Assembly: GCA_017509605.1 (NCBI GenBank)
Contig: JAFWPH010000067.1
Span: 1 to 64,000 of the forward strand
Source: Bacteroidaceae bacterium
GTDB taxonomy: Bacteria; Bacteroidota; Bacteroidia; Bacteroidales; Bacteroidaceae
DNA: 64,000 nucleotides
Reading direction: 5' to 3'
The notes under the pieces were generated by a model. That model did no database searches. It was not told the DNA's origin and saw nothing but the letters and a program-made list of their open reading frames with translations. The position numbers and the translations under genes were made by a program. Positions within the stretch are counted from its first letter, which is position 1, and each line of letters opens with the position of its first letter. Shown one piece after another: positions 26,215-35,353 of the stretch.

Positions 26215-28407
26215 ATGGCATCAAAATTAAGATTCAAGGTCGTTGACGACGCGTCCAGCCGCAAGCCTGTGACCGTGGAAGTTCCCAAGGAAAGGCCTTC
26301 GGAATATTTCGGCAAGTACGTCTTCGACCGCAAGAAGATGTTCAAGTACCTGCCTTCAAAAGCATACGAGAAGATGTGCGACGTCATCGACAATGGCGCA
26401 CCTTTCGACCTCACCATCGCCGACGCTGTGGCAGAAGGCATCAAGACCTGGGCCATGGAACTTGGCGTCACCCACTACACCCACTGGTTCCAGCCGCTGA
26501 CCGAAGGAACAGCCGAGAAACACGACGGTTTCGTGGAACATGACGGTAAAGGCGGAATGGTGGAGGAGTTCTCAGGAAAACTCCTCGTGCAGCAGGAGCC
26601 TGACGCATCGTCATTCCCCAGTGGTGGCATCCGAAGCACCTTCGAGGCCCGTGGCTATTCCGCTTGGGACCCCACATCGCCTGTCTTCGTCATCGACGAC
26701 ACGCTGATGATACCTACCATCTTCATCTCTTACACAGGAGAGGCACTCGACTACAAGGCACCGCTCAAGAAAGCGCTCTATGCTGTTGACCGTGCCGCTA
26801 CCGCAGTGTGCCATTATTTCTACCCCGATGTGAAGAAAGTCATCACCAACCTCGGATGGGAGCAGGAGTACTTCCTCGTTGATGAGGCGCTCTATGCCAC
26901 ACGTCCCGACCTCGTGATGACTGGCCGCACCTTGCTCGGACACGACTCTGCCAAGAACCAGCAGATGGACGACCACTATTTCGGCTCCATCCCCGACCGC
27001 GTGGAGAACTTCATGCGCGACCTCGAGATCCAGTCTTTGCAACTGGGCATACCCTGCAAGACACGTCACAATGAGGTGGCACCCAACCAGTTTGAGCTCG
27101 CGCCCATTTTCGAGGAGTGCAACCTTGCCATCGACCACAACATGCTCATCATGATCCTTATGCGCCGCATCGCACGGAAGCATGGCTTCCGTTGCCTCCT
27201 GCACGAGAAACCTTTCAATGGTGTCAACGGGTCGGGCAAGCACAACAACTGGTCGCTATCCACCGACACGGGCATCCTGCTGCACGGACCAGGGAAGAAC
27301 GCCATCGACAACCTCAGGTTCGTCACCTTCGTCGCTGAGACACTCAAGGCCGTACATAAACACAACGGACTGCTCAAGGCATCCATCATGAGCGCTACCA
27401 ACGCACATCGACTCGGCGCCAACGAGGCACCACCAGCCATCATCTCGTCTTTCCTCGGGAAGACCGTCTCATCCATCCTCGACCACATCGAGAATTCCAC
27501 CAACGACGAGGACATCAGCATCGCCGGAAAGGTGGCTATGAGGCTCGACATCCCGTCTATTCCAGAACTGCTCATTGACAATACCGACCGCAACCGTACG
27601 TCGCCTTTCGCCTTCACGGGCAACAGGTTTGAGTTCCGAGCCGTAGGAGCGGAGGCCAACTGCGCCAGTGCCATGATCGCGCTCAACACCGCCATGGCGG
27701 AAGCGCTCACCGAATTCAAGAAACGTGTCGATCTGCTCATCGAGATGGGAGAGGCCAAGGAAAGCGCCATCCTCAAGATCGTTCGGGAGGACCTCAAGGA
27801 GAGCAAGGCCATCCGTTTTGACGGGAACGGCTATTCCGACGAATGGAAAGAAGAGGCCAAGCGGCGCGGACTGGACTGCGAGACCAGTTGTCCGCTGATC
27901 TTCGACCGTTATCTTGATGAGTCCAGCGTCCGTATGTTCGAAAGCCAGAAGGTGATGACCCGCTTCGAACTCGTGGCACGAAACGAAATCAAATGGGAAA
28001 CCTATATCAAGCGCATACAGATTGAGGCGCGAGTATTCGGAGACTTGTGTCTCAACCACATCATCCCCGTCTCCACACGCTACCAGAGCACACTCATCGA
28101 CAATGTGCACAAGGTGAAGGAAATCTTCAGTGAGGAGAAAGCCAATAAGATCACCGCCAACAACATCGACATCATCGAGAAGATTTCAGAGCATCAGTCG
28201 TTCATCATTGAGAATGTGGATAAGATGGTGGAGGCGCGTAAGGTCGCCAACCGTATCGAGGACTGCCGTGAACGCGCCATCGCTTATCACGACACCGTGG
28301 AGCCTTTCCTCGACTCCATCCGTTATCATGTCGATAAGCTCGAGCTCATGATCGATGACGAGATGTGGCCGTTGCCCAAATACCGAGAACTGCTCTTCAT
28401 CCGATAA
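26215..28407 (+). CDS. glnN: Glutamine synthetase type III
   Basis: A 730-residue enzyme that makes glutamine from glutamate, ammonia and ATP. Its length is characteristic of GSIII (about 700-730) rather than GSI (about 470). The GSIII-type N-terminal region (residues 1-150) is followed by the catalytic core with NLGWEQEYFLVD, RHNEVAPNQFE and NGSGKHNNWSLS, then a long helical C-terminal region. I start at MASKLRF (26215) because the -7 box lies just upstream; an ATG at 26185 would precede the transcript start. It is transcribed alone and ends at a terminator. GSIII is the usual assimilating enzyme in Bacteroidales. Confidence 0.97.
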   Translation: MASKLRFKVVDDASSRKPVTVEVPKERPSEYFGKYVFDRKKMFKYLPSKAYEKMCDVIDNGAPFDLTIADAVAEGIKTWAMELGVTHYTHWFQPLTEGTAEKHDGFVEHDGKGGMVEEFSGKLLVQQEPDASSFPSGGIRSTFEARGYSAWDPTSPVFVIDDTLMIPTIFISYTGEALDYKAPLKKALYAVDRAATAVCHYFYPDVKKVITNLGWEQEYFLVDEALYATRPDLVMTGRTLLGHDSAKNQQMDDHYFGSIPDRVENFMRDLEIQSLQLGIPCKTRHNEVAPNQFELAPIFEECNLAIDHNMLIMILMRRIARKHGFRCLLHEKPFNGVNGSGKHNNWSLSTDTGILLHGPGKNAIDNLRFVTFVAETLKAVHKHNGLLKASIMSATNAHRLGANEAPPAIISSFLGKTVSSILDHIENSTNDEDISIAGKVAMRLDIPSIPELLIDNTDRNRTSPFAFTGNRFEFRAVGAEANCASAMIALNTAMAEALTEFKKRVDLLIEMGEAKESAILKIVREDLKESKAIRFDGNGYSDEWKEEAKRRGLDCETSCPLIFDRYLDESSVRMFESQKVMTRFELVARNEIKWETYIKRIQIEARVFGDLCLNHIIPVSTRYQSTLIDNVHKVKEIFSEEKANKITANNIDIIEKISEHQSFIIENVDKMVEARKVANRIEDCRERAIAYHDTVEPFLDSIRYHVDKLELMIDDEMWPLPKYRELLFIR

Positions 28408-28415
28408 GAAACAAA

Positions 28416-28448
28416 AAACGCTTTGACTCAATGCCAAAGCGTTTTTTT
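28416..28448 (+). terminator. Intrinsic terminator of glnN
   Basis: Arms AAACGCTTTG and CAAAGCGTTT with a 9-base loop, then a T-run, 8 bp after the stop. Confidence 0.95.
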
Positions 28449-28464
28449 ATTTACTTAACTTCAG

Positions 28465-28484
28465 AGAGTTGATATATCAACTCT
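28465..28484. repeat. 20-bp perfect palindrome over the MBL hydrolase stop codon
   Basis: AGAGTTGATATATCAACTCT covers the end of the minus-strand gene (stop at 28479-28477). No T-run follows in either direction, so it is not a standard terminator. Confidence 0.85.
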
Positions 28485-29298
28485 TAATGCTCAACTCATA
28501 CAAGTCGCTGGCTACATGTCGCTTAAGCACCTCCAGTTGGAAATCCTTTCCTGCGATGATACCGAAACTGCGAAGGTGACATTCCACAGTCTTACGCGCA
28601 AGCTCAGGGTGGTTGTTCTCTTCGCTCAGGTGGCATAACCACACGTTCTTCAGATGCTCGTGGAAGCACTTGGCCAGGGCCTCAGCGCTCTGGTGATTGC
28701 TCAGGTGGCCATGCCCTCCCTTGATGCGGTCTTGAAGCATTTTCGGATAAGTGCCGTTGGCAAGCATCTCCTCGTCGTAGTTCGACTCCAGCACCAAGAA
28801 GTTGCTCTTCTCGATATATTCGTACACCTTCTCCGTAGGGGTGCCGATATCCGTCATGATGGTGAACACACCATCCTCCGGATTGTCTGTATGGATGCTG
28901 TAGCCCACGTTCTCAGCCGAGTCGTGAGGCAGTTCGAAAGCGGTGATGCGCAGCGAGAATATGCTGAATTCCTCATCCTTCGGAATGAACTTCACGTACA
29001 TGGGCTCTATCTTACGGTAGAAGCGGTAACTATGTTGGATGCCCTCATGGACCTTCTCCGTGGCATAAACAGGGAGAGTGAAGTCTGAACTGAGGTTGCC
29101 TGATGCCTTCACATGGTCGGCATGGTCGTGTGTGATCAGGATAGCGCGAAGTTTGCTGGCGCTCAGGCCATATTCGCGCATCAAGTGTTTCACCTTCCTC
29201 ACGCCGATGCCGGCATCGATGAGGATGGCGTCATTTTCATTGGCAAGGTAGTAGCAGTTGCCACTGCTACCACTGCCGAAACTCATAAATTGCAGCAT
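28477..29298 (-). CDS. Metallo-beta-lactamase-fold hydrolase (YycJ/WalJ-like)
   Basis: A 273-residue MBL-fold protein. The metal site is seen as THDHADH (near residue 56) with later ligands in TDIGTPTE and CHLSEENNH. It opens MLQFMSFGSGSSGNCYY, which is typical of the YycJ/WalJ family, proposed to act on nucleic acid or in cell-wall homeostasis; the reaction is not settled. A second possible start is Met5. It lies 15 bp downstream of aspS on the same strand, so the two are probably co-transcribed. Confidence 0.88.
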   Translation of the reverse strand: MLQFMSFGSGSSGNCYYLANENDAILIDAGIGVRKVKHLMREYGLSASKLRAILITHDHADHVKASGNLSSDFTLPVYATEKVHEGIQHSYRFYRKIEPMYVKFIPKDEEFSIFSLRITAFELPHDSAENVGYSIHTDNPEDGVFTIMTDIGTPTEKVYEYIEKSNFLVLESNYDEEMLANGTYPKMLQDRIKGGHGHLSNHQSAEALAKCFHEHLKNVWLCHLSEENNHPELARKTVECHLRSFGIIAGKDFQLEVLKRHVASDLYELSIKS

Positions 29299-29313
29299 AA
29301 TGGAAGGAACGTC

Positions 29314-31092
29314 TTAGGAATTGGCGTTCTTCTCTGCGGGTTCAATCACTGCGATGCTCAACTCGTCGAGTTGCTTCTGGTCCACGGTGGCTGGTGCATC
29401 GAGCATCACGTCCCTGCCGCTGTTGTTCTTCGGGAAGGCGATGCAGTCGCGGATGCTGTCCAGACCGGCGAAGATGCTCACCCAACGGTCGAGGCCATAG
29501 GCCAGACCACCGTGGGGTGGGGCTCCGTAAGTGAAGGCGTTCATCAGGAAGCCGAACTGTTCACGTGCTTTCTCAGGTGTGAAACCAAGTATCTCGAACA
29601 TCTTCTCCTGAAGATCTGAATTGTGGATACGGATGGAACCGCCGCCAACTTCAATACCGTTGCAAACCATATCGTAAGCATCGGCGCGAACAGCTGCGGG
29701 ATCGGTGTCGAGCAGGGGGATGTCTTCGTCCATGGGATGGGTGAACGGGTGGTGCATGGCCATCAAGCGGCCTTCTTCCTCGCTCCACTCAAACATTGGG
29801 AATTCGGTCACCCACAACAAGGCGAACTTGTTCTTGTCGCGGAGGCCGAGACGACCGCCCATCTCCAGACGAAGCTCGCACAATTGCTTGCGCGTCTTCA
29901 TGGCATCGTCGCCGCTCAAAATGAGGATGAGGTCGCCGGCTTTCGCACCCATGGCGTTCTTCAAATTGTCGAGCACCTCGGGAGTATAGAACTTATCGAC
30001 ACTCGACTTCACGCTGCCGTCGTCCTGGACACGGGCATAAACCATGCCTTTGGCGCCAATCTGAGGACGCTTCACCCAGTCGGTCAACTGGTCGATCTGC
30101 TTGCGGGTATAGACGGCGCAACCAGGTACGCAGATACCGCCGATATAAGCGGCGTCGTTGAACACGGCGAACTCGCCGGTGCCTTTCAGCACGTCCATCA
30201 ACTCCACAAACTCCATGCCGAAACGCATGTCGGGTTTGTCGCTGCCGAAACGCTTCATGCACTCAATCCAGGGCAGACGGAGGAACGGACCGTCCAACTC
30301 CACGCCACGAACCTCCTTGAACAGGTACTTGGTCATGCCCTCGAAGGTCTGGATGATGTCTTCCTGAGTCACAAAACTCATCTCGCAGTCTATCTGGGTG
30401 AACTCAGGCTGACGGTCAGCACGAAGATCCTCGTCACGGAAACACTTGGCTATCTGGAAATAACGGTCGATACCAGCAACCATCAACAACTGCTTCAGCG
30501 TCTGAGGACTCTGGGGAAGGGCATAGAACTGCCCCTGGTTCATTCTCGAGGGCACGAGGAAGTCGCGTGCACCCTCAGGTGTACTGCCGACAAGGATAGG
30601 AGTCTCAATCTCCAGGAACCCTTCTTTCGAGAGGTAGTTGCGGACAGCAATGCACATCCTATGGCGCAACTCAAGGTTCTTGCGAACCGTCGGACGGCGG
30701 AGGTCCAGATAGCGGTATTTCATTCTGATGTCATCGCCACCGTCGGTGTTGTCTTCAATCGTGAAAGGAGGTAACTCGCTACGGTTCAACACCTTCAGTT
30801 CACTGGCGATGATCTCGATCTCGCCGGTCGGAAGGTTGGCGTTCTTGCTGTAACGCTCGTTGACCTTGCCTGTCACTTGGATGACATACTCACGGCCAAG
30901 GTCATTGCTTGCGTCAAACAAAGCCTTGTCCGTCTCTTGGTTGAATACAATCTGGGTGATGCCGTATCGGTCGCGCATGTCAACAAAGGTCATGCCGCCC
31001 ATCTTACGGACGCGCTGCACCCATCCTGCCAGTGTCACGACATTGCCTGCATCACTAAGGCGTAACTCGCCGCATGTGTGTGTTCTGTACAT
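29314..31092 (-). CDS. aspS: Aspartyl-tRNA synthetase
   Basis: A 592-residue class II synthetase of the bacterial type. The anticodon-binding OB domain comes first ([11 protein letters not shown]...[12 protein letters not shown]), then the catalytic core with motif 2 ([16 protein letters not shown]), the bacterial GAD insertion (about 290-430) and motif 3 (GLAYGLDRW). The frame continues upstream to 31335, but the extra 81 residues are basic and low-complexity and overlap the promoter, so I take the ATG at 31092; this gives the normal family length. Confidence 0.97.
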   Translation of the reverse strand: MYRTHTCGELRLSDAGNVVTLAGWVQRVRKMGGMTFVDMRDRYGITQIVFNQETDKALFDASNDLGREYVIQVTGKVNERYSKNANLPTGEIEIIASELKVLNRSELPPFTIEDNTDGGDDIRMKYRYLDLRRPTVRKNLELRHRMCIAVRNYLSKEGFLEIETPILVGSTPEGARDFLVPSRMNQGQFYALPQSPQTLKQLLMVAGIDRYFQIAKCFRDEDLRADRQPEFTQIDCEMSFVTQEDIIQTFEGMTKYLFKEVRGVELDGPFLRLPWIECMKRFGSDKPDMRFGMEFVELMDVLKGTGEFAVFNDAAYIGGICVPGCAVYTRKQIDQLTDWVKRPQIGAKGMVYARVQDDGSVKSSVDKFYTPEVLDNLKNAMGAKAGDLILILSGDDAMKTRKQLCELRLEMGGRLGLRDKNKFALLWVTEFPMFEWSEEEGRLMAMHHPFTHPMDEDIPLLDTDPAAVRADAYDMVCNGIEVGGGSIRIHNSDLQEKMFEILGFTPEKAREQFGFLMNAFTYGAPPHGGLAYGLDRWVSIFAGLDSIRDCIAFPKNNSGRDVMLDAPATVDQKQLDELSIAVIEPAEKNANS

Positions 31093-31215
31093 AAGTCTAT
31101 ATATTTTTATTATTCCTTTTTTCTCATTGGGGATGCGCAGTTGTTTTCTTTGTTGGTGAGTGTGCCTCGCCTTTTGGAGGCGGGTGTAGAACGCGCTCCT
31201 TTTGCATCCAAAATG

Positions 31216-31223
31216 CAAATTTA
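31216..31223 (-). promoter_or_regulatory. -7 element of aspS
   Basis: TAAATTTG on the minus strand fits TAnnTTTG and predicts a leader of roughly 115 nt. A -33 TTTG at the usual distance is not evident. Confidence 0.5.
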
Positions 31224-31319
31224 AGCATTCTTTTTGGATTTTACCCTTTTCCAAGTGCCCTATTTCTCTTTTTTCTGATTTATTCTTTTGTTTATCCCTC
31301 ATGATTGAAACTTTTCTGC

Positions 31320-31327
31320 TATATTTG
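31320..31327 (+). promoter_or_regulatory. -7 element of the 31363 lipoprotein gene
   Basis: TATATTTG matches the consensus exactly and places the transcript start about 30 bp upstream of the ATG at 31363, so the in-frame ATG at 31336 is less likely to be used. Confidence 0.6.
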
Positions 31328-31362
31328 CATTCCAATTGTATTCTTCAAACTCATCAAAACCA

Positions 31363-31959
31363 ATGAAACTTTACAAATCTATATTTATCCTTTCTTCCGT
31401 GCTTATGCTCACTGCCTGCACAGGATGCGACGAGAAGAAAAACGAGGATACAAAGGTGGTTGTCACTCAAGTGGAGAAGCCAAAAGCCACACAGGACATG
31501 CAGAATTACGACCTCAGCGATACACTCACCATCGCTGGACATAAGTACGAGTTCACAATCACCAGGCGACCAGACAATTCCCAGCCAAAAATCAAAGTGG
31601 AGTCGGGAGGCGACTACCACGAGAACCAGATACATCTTGTCATCAAAAGCAAGTCGGATGGAAGCGTCTTCCTTGACAAGGAATTCACCAAAGAATACTT
31701 CGCTTCCATCGTTCCCGCCGACTTCATCCGCAAGTCGCTGCTGCTCGGTATCGTATATGACTACGACAAGGCCGACGACCACAGCAAATTCTACTTTGCA
31801 GCCAGTGTAGGCGACCCTGAAGACGATGAGATGCTGTTCCCCATCAAAATGACCATATCCCCCAGTGGATCCATCAACATCGAGAAGGACAACCTCATCG
31901 ACGAGGTGCCTGATGATGGAGGAATGACCACCATTGACCCCTCAGAGGACCAAGGATAA
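31363..31959 (+). CDS. Small lipoprotein of unknown function (DUF4738-like)
   Basis: A 198-residue protein with a lipoprotein signal (MLTACTGCDEKK). The mature part opens with a charged linker and contains DTLTIAGHKYEFTITRRPD and a run of beta strands, ending in a very acidic, Asp/Glu/Pro tail. The pattern is similar to DUF4738 lipoproteins of Bacteroidetes as I remember them; I cannot confirm this without a search. It is followed after 5 bp by the pyridoxal kinase gene, so they form an operon, but no functional link is obvious. Confidence 0.7.
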   Translation: MKLYKSIFILSSVLMLTACTGCDEKKNEDTKVVVTQVEKPKATQDMQNYDLSDTLTIAGHKYEFTITRRPDNSQPKIKVESGGDYHENQIHLVIKSKSDGSVFLDKEFTKEYFASIVPADFIRKSLLLGIVYDYDKADDHSKFYFAASVGDPEDDEMLFPIKMTISPSGSINIEKDNLIDEVPDDGGMTTIDPSEDQG

Positions 31960-31964
31960 AAACT

Positions 31965-32798
31965 ATGATTCAAAAACGCATTGCAATTATCAACGACGTG
32001 TCGAGTTTCGGCAGGTGCTCGACAGCCGTCATCCTGCCCATCGTCTCTCATTTAGGCATTCAAGGATGTCCGCTACCCACCGCGCTCTTTTCCAACCACA
32101 CGGGTTATGACAGTTTCTTCCGCCTCGACTTCACGCGCTTCATGCGCTCATATATGGATGAGTGGCACAAGCTCGGACTGCTCTTCGACGGTATCATGAC
32201 GGGGTTTCTTGGCTCCGAACACCAGATAGACATCTGTCGCGACTTCATCAGTGAGTTCAGCAAACCACAGACGCTTGCCATTGTCGATCCCGTGATGGGT
32301 GACAACGGACGTATCTACAGTACCTACACACCAAGGATGTGCAAGGCCATGAAGCGCCTCATCAAGGATGCCCACATCATCACGCCCAACCTCACCGAAG
32401 CATGTTTCCTTACGGAGACAGACTACCGTCCCGGGGGATGGCACCAGCAGGAACTGACCGACATGATTTACCGTTTGCGCGACATGGGAGCCAACCAAAT
32501 CGTCATCACGGGCATACGCATGGGGACCAACTTCATCGGAAACGCCATCATGGACGCCCAGGGAGTGGTTACGTTCCAGCGCCAGCAGATCATCGAGCGA
32601 ATCCGTTCGGGTACTGGCGATGTCTTCGCTTCAGTGCTCGGAGCCGACGCAGTCAATGGAGTGCCCTTCGAGGAATCCGTTCGCCGCGCATCACGCTTTG
32701 TGCGTTCCAGCCTGCTCGCATCCGAGAAGTTCGACAACCAGACGCCACGCGACGGCATCTGCTTTGAGACTGCTCTCGCCAAACTGAAAAAGATTTAG
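31965..32798 (+). CDS. Pyridoxal/pyridoxamine kinase
   Basis: A 277-residue ribokinase-fold enzyme that phosphorylates B6 vitamers to their 5'-phosphates, a salvage route to pyridoxal phosphate. It shows the family opening (IAIINDVSSFGRCS), DPVMGDNGRIYS with the phosphate-binding GDNG turn, TPNLTEACFLT and the anion-hole RSGTGDVFAS with catalytic Asp. Length fits PdxK/PdxY. It is 5 bp after the lipoprotein gene and ends in TAG within a GATTTAG heptamer. Confidence 0.92.
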   Translation: MIQKRIAIINDVSSFGRCSTAVILPIVSHLGIQGCPLPTALFSNHTGYDSFFRLDFTRFMRSYMDEWHKLGLLFDGIMTGFLGSEHQIDICRDFISEFSKPQTLAIVDPVMGDNGRIYSTYTPRMCKAMKRLIKDAHIITPNLTEACFLTETDYRPGGWHQQELTDMIYRLRDMGANQIVITGIRMGTNFIGNAIMDAQGVVTFQRQQIIERIRSGTGDVFASVLGADAVNGVPFEESVRRASRFVRSSLLASEKFDNQTPRDGICFETALAKLKKI

Positions 32799-32820
32799 TT
32801 CCAAGCATTTTAGGCGAAGC

Positions 32821-32843
32821 CAATGGTCATGTTCAATGTTCAT
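32821..32843. repeat. Degenerate CAATGGT/CAATGTT heptamers
   Basis: After the pyridoxal kinase stop the sequence runs GGCGAAGCCAATGGT then CATGTTCAATGTTCAT. A close copy of this block, GGGCGAAGCCCATGTT and CAATGTTC, follows the portal stop at 36545. Units are imperfect, one of them 6 bp. Confidence 0.6.
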
Positions 32844-32868
32844 CAAAACAAACCCAAAAGCAACCAAT

Positions 32869-33681
32869 ATGAAGAAAACATTTATCCTCGCCACGGTGGT
32901 GGCACTGCTTGCAGGAAGCCTTTTCTCTTGCGACAACCAGAACAAGAATCAGGAACCTTACAATCCCGATTCACTCTATGGAATCATCAACGACCATTAC
33001 CTTGACGACACCCTTGCCATGGAGAAAGATCCTGCGGGCTATATGCTGTCGCTGGTCGATAAGTACATCACCAACCCGCTCAATCACGACCGTCTGATTG
33101 CCGACATGGTATCGATGCAGATGATGATGGGCGGCATCGGTGAGGAAGTCACCAAATTCAAGGACATGGCCATCTCACACATCAAGACCGACTCCCTCAT
33201 TAAGCGTATCAACAAGGAATATGTTGATATCGAGAAGAACTACGAGAAACTCAAGCCAGGCAATCCTATTGCCAAACTGTCCATCAACACGACCGACGGA
33301 AAGAACCTCAACCTCGCCGACTTCAAGGGCAAGCTGCTCTATGTGGATGTTTGGGCCACTTGGTGCGGACCATGCGTAGGTGAGATTCCAGCGCTTGAAG
33401 AGGTCTATAAGCATTTCAAGGGCAACGACAAGATCGAGATCATCAGCATCAGCTGCGACCAGGATGTGGAGGCATGGAAACAGTTCCTGAAGGACAATCC
33501 ACACGAATGGGCACAGTATATCGTGGCTGAGGATGGACAGGATGCGCTCAGCAACGAATACATGGTGATGAGCATTCCACGTTTCATGGTCATCGACCCA
33601 GAAGGCAAGTTCATCAACTCTGATGCCATGCGGCCTTCAGATCCCGAGATCATCCCTTACCTCGAAGGTCTCCTGAAATAA
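32869..33681 (+). CDS. Thioredoxin-fold (TlpA-like) lipoprotein
   Basis: A 270-residue lipoprotein (lipobox LFSC, Cys21). Residues 30-130 are helical and of unknown role; residues 133-270 are a TlpA/AhpC-type thioredoxin domain with active site WCGPC (Cys166, Cys169) and a cis-Pro region MSIPRFMV. Such proteins reduce disulfides outside the cytoplasm, often on cytochromes or surface proteins; Bacteroidetes have many of them with unknown partners. I start at MKKTFILA because it gives a clean lipoprotein signal; the in-frame ATG at 32836 would add 11 hydrophilic residues. Confidence 0.9.
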   Translation: MKKTFILATVVALLAGSLFSCDNQNKNQEPYNPDSLYGIINDHYLDDTLAMEKDPAGYMLSLVDKYITNPLNHDRLIADMVSMQMMMGGIGEEVTKFKDMAISHIKTDSLIKRINKEYVDIEKNYEKLKPGNPIAKLSINTTDGKNLNLADFKGKLLYVDVWATWCGPCVGEIPALEEVYKHFKGNDKIEIISISCDQDVEAWKQFLKDNPHEWAQYIVAEDGQDALSNEYMVMSIPRFMVIDPEGKFINSDAMRPSDPEIIPYLEGLLK

Positions 33682-33696
33682 GTCAGCCAAGGGGAG

Positions 33697-33788
33697 GCTT
33701 TAGGCTCTTGACTCTTGACTCTCGACTCTTGACTCTCGACTCTCGACTCTCGACTCTTGACTCTCGACTCTTGACTCTTGACTCTTGA
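33697..33788. repeat. Long heptamer array (RCTYTWG/CTCTYGA, 12-13 units)
   Basis: From 33705 to 33788 twelve 7-bp units read CTCTTGA (seven) or CTCTCGA (five) with no gap; in another phase they are ACTCTTG/ACTCTCG, preceded in register by GCTTTAG and GCTCTTG from 33697. The array lies between the thioredoxin-like gene stop and its terminator, so it should be part of the 3' untranslated RNA. Confidence 0.95.
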
Positions 33789-33798
33789 CCCCAGATGT

Positions 33799-33842
33799 AA
33801 AGGCGATGTTCGCATCCAGCGTGCATCGCTTTTACTTTTTTT
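33799..33842 (+). terminator. Terminator of the thioredoxin-like gene
   Basis: Arms AAAGGCGATG and CATCGCTTTT (one G-T pair) flank a 15-base loop and are followed by a T-rich tract. It lies after the heptamer array, 118 bp from the stop codon. Confidence 0.8.
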
Positions 33843-33872
33843 TGTTTTTCTCGTCAGAAAAGTTGAATTTTG
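33841..33872 (+). promoter_or_regulatory. Host-type promoter of terminase/portal pair
   Basis: TTTG (33841-33844), a 20-bp spacer and GAATTTTG (33865-33872) match the Bacteroidetes promoter except for G at the first -7 position. The predicted transcript start is about 15 bp before the terminase ATG at 33896. Confidence 0.6.
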
Positions 33873-33895
33873 CCGCCAAAAAGAAATCTGATGCC

Positions 33896-35293
33896 ATGTT
33901 GTCTTTCAAGCAATTTATTCTGACCATCGAGCCCAACTATGAGATGGAGTGGTTTCATGCGTATGTGGCCGACCAGTGCGAGCGTCTGCTGCAAGGTAAC
34001 ATCAAGAACCTCATGGTCTTCATGCCCCCACAACATGGTAAGAGCGAGATTGTCTCGCGCCAGTTCCCCGCATGGGCATTGGGCATCAATCCCGACCTCA
34101 AGATTGTGGGGTGCTCATACGCCGCCGACCTCGCAAAGCAGTTCTCAAGAAGCATACAGCGTACCATCGACTCGAAAGCATACCAGGATATCTTTCCCGA
34201 TACCTACCTCAAAGGCATGCACCCCAAGGAACAGAACACGGGGTACATCCGTCATGACGACCATTTCGACATCGTCGGTCACAGGGGCTTCTACAAGGCT
34301 GTGGGAGTGGGTGGATCGCTCACAGGAACACCTGTCGATATCGCCATCATCGACGACCCGGTCAAGGACGCCCTGCAAGCCCATTCGCCTACCTACAGAA
34401 AACGTGTCTGGGAATGGTACAACAGCGTGCTGGCCACTCGTCTCCACAACCGCTCGTGCCAACTCCTCATCATGACCCGGTGGCACGACGATGACCTGGC
34501 GGGAAGGCTTATCAAAGCGGAACCAGAGGAATGGACGGTGGTGACGATTCCGGCGCTGTGTGAGGACAACAATGACAAGGGATTGAGCGTGAGGAAGATC
34601 GGCGACCCTTTGTGGCCTGCTCGTCACGCCCTGGATAAACTGCTCAAGCAGAAACGGCGCGCGCCGAGAGAGTTCAACGCGCTCTACCAACAGCACCCCA
34701 CGGTCGAAGGAGGGAATGTGGTCAAGCGTGAGTGGTTCCGAAGATGCTCCGAGGCTGAGTTCAGGGCAAAGCGATTCAAAGAACCCGTGCATTTCTATCT
34801 GGACACCGCCTATGGAAAGAAGAAACAAGGACAGGACAACGACCCGTCGGGAATACTCGCCGCCTGTCTCATCAATGCCGATATCTACCTCGTCCACGCC
34901 ATGAAGGTGTGGAAGGAAATGCCTGATCTGCTACGGTTCCTGCCCGAATACATGAAAGCCCATTTCGCTGACAAGCAGAGCAAGTTGAATGTGGAACCAA
35001 AGGCCAACGGACGAAGCGTAGTGCAAATGCTTAAGGATGCCACCAAGCTTAATGTCAAAGAGACACCATCGCCACGCGACGCCAAGGAGGTGAGATTCAG
35101 GGCGGCATCGCCCATTATCGAGTGCAGTAGGGTAGTGATGGTGGAGGGCGACTGGAACGACGATTTCCTTGACGAGGTCTGCGGTTTTCCTTCCCGTGCC
35201 CACGATGAGTATGTCGATATACTCACCTATGCCATCAACGACCTCAAGGACACCTATAACGACTTGCCCGATATTATTGACAACCTCTTCTGA
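33896..35293 (+). CDS. Phage terminase large subunit
   Basis: A 465-residue DNA-packaging motor. The ATPase half has Walker A-like PPQHGKSE (near residue 42), Walker B VDIAIIDDP and the coupling motif LLIMTRWHDDD. The C-terminal RNase-H-like nuclease has acidic residues in LDTAYGKKK, VEPKANG and HDEYVD. All key motifs are intact and the frame is unbroken. The frame extends upstream to 33785, but the ATG at 33896 follows a good promoter and gives a normal start MLSFKQFILTIEP. Terminase binds portal and fills procapsids; portal follows directly, but no small subunit or capsid gene is in the window. Confidence 0.93.
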   Translation: MLSFKQFILTIEPNYEMEWFHAYVADQCERLLQGNIKNLMVFMPPQHGKSEIVSRQFPAWALGINPDLKIVGCSYAADLAKQFSRSIQRTIDSKAYQDIFPDTYLKGMHPKEQNTGYIRHDDHFDIVGHRGFYKAVGVGGSLTGTPVDIAIIDDPVKDALQAHSPTYRKRVWEWYNSVLATRLHNRSCQLLIMTRWHDDDLAGRLIKAEPEEWTVVTIPALCEDNNDKGLSVRKIGDPLWPARHALDKLLKQKRRAPREFNALYQQHPTVEGGNVVKREWFRRCSEAEFRAKRFKEPVHFYLDTAYGKKKQGQDNDPSGILAACLINADIYLVHAMKVWKEMPDLLRFLPEYMKAHFADKQSKLNVEPKANGRSVVQMLKDATKLNVKETPSPRDAKEVRFRAASPIIECSRVVMVEGDWNDDFLDEVCGFPSRAHDEYVDILTYAINDLKDTYNDLPDIIDNLF

Positions 35294-35353
35294 ATAGGAT
35301 TGCTTGTTGTGTGCAGCGCCATAGTGGCGCGGATTACAAAAAAGATAAAAACC

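Noticed and set aside
29623-30774. 383-residue plus-strand ORF opposite aspS
   Set aside because: It is the antisense shadow of a clearly conserved gene.
31093-31335. N-terminal extension of aspartyl-tRNA synthetase
   Set aside because: The 81 extra residues are low-complexity and basic, overlap a -7 element, and would make the enzyme longer than the family.
33705-33788. CRISPR-like direct repeats
   Set aside because: Units are 7 bp and contiguous, with no spacers, and no cas gene is in the window.
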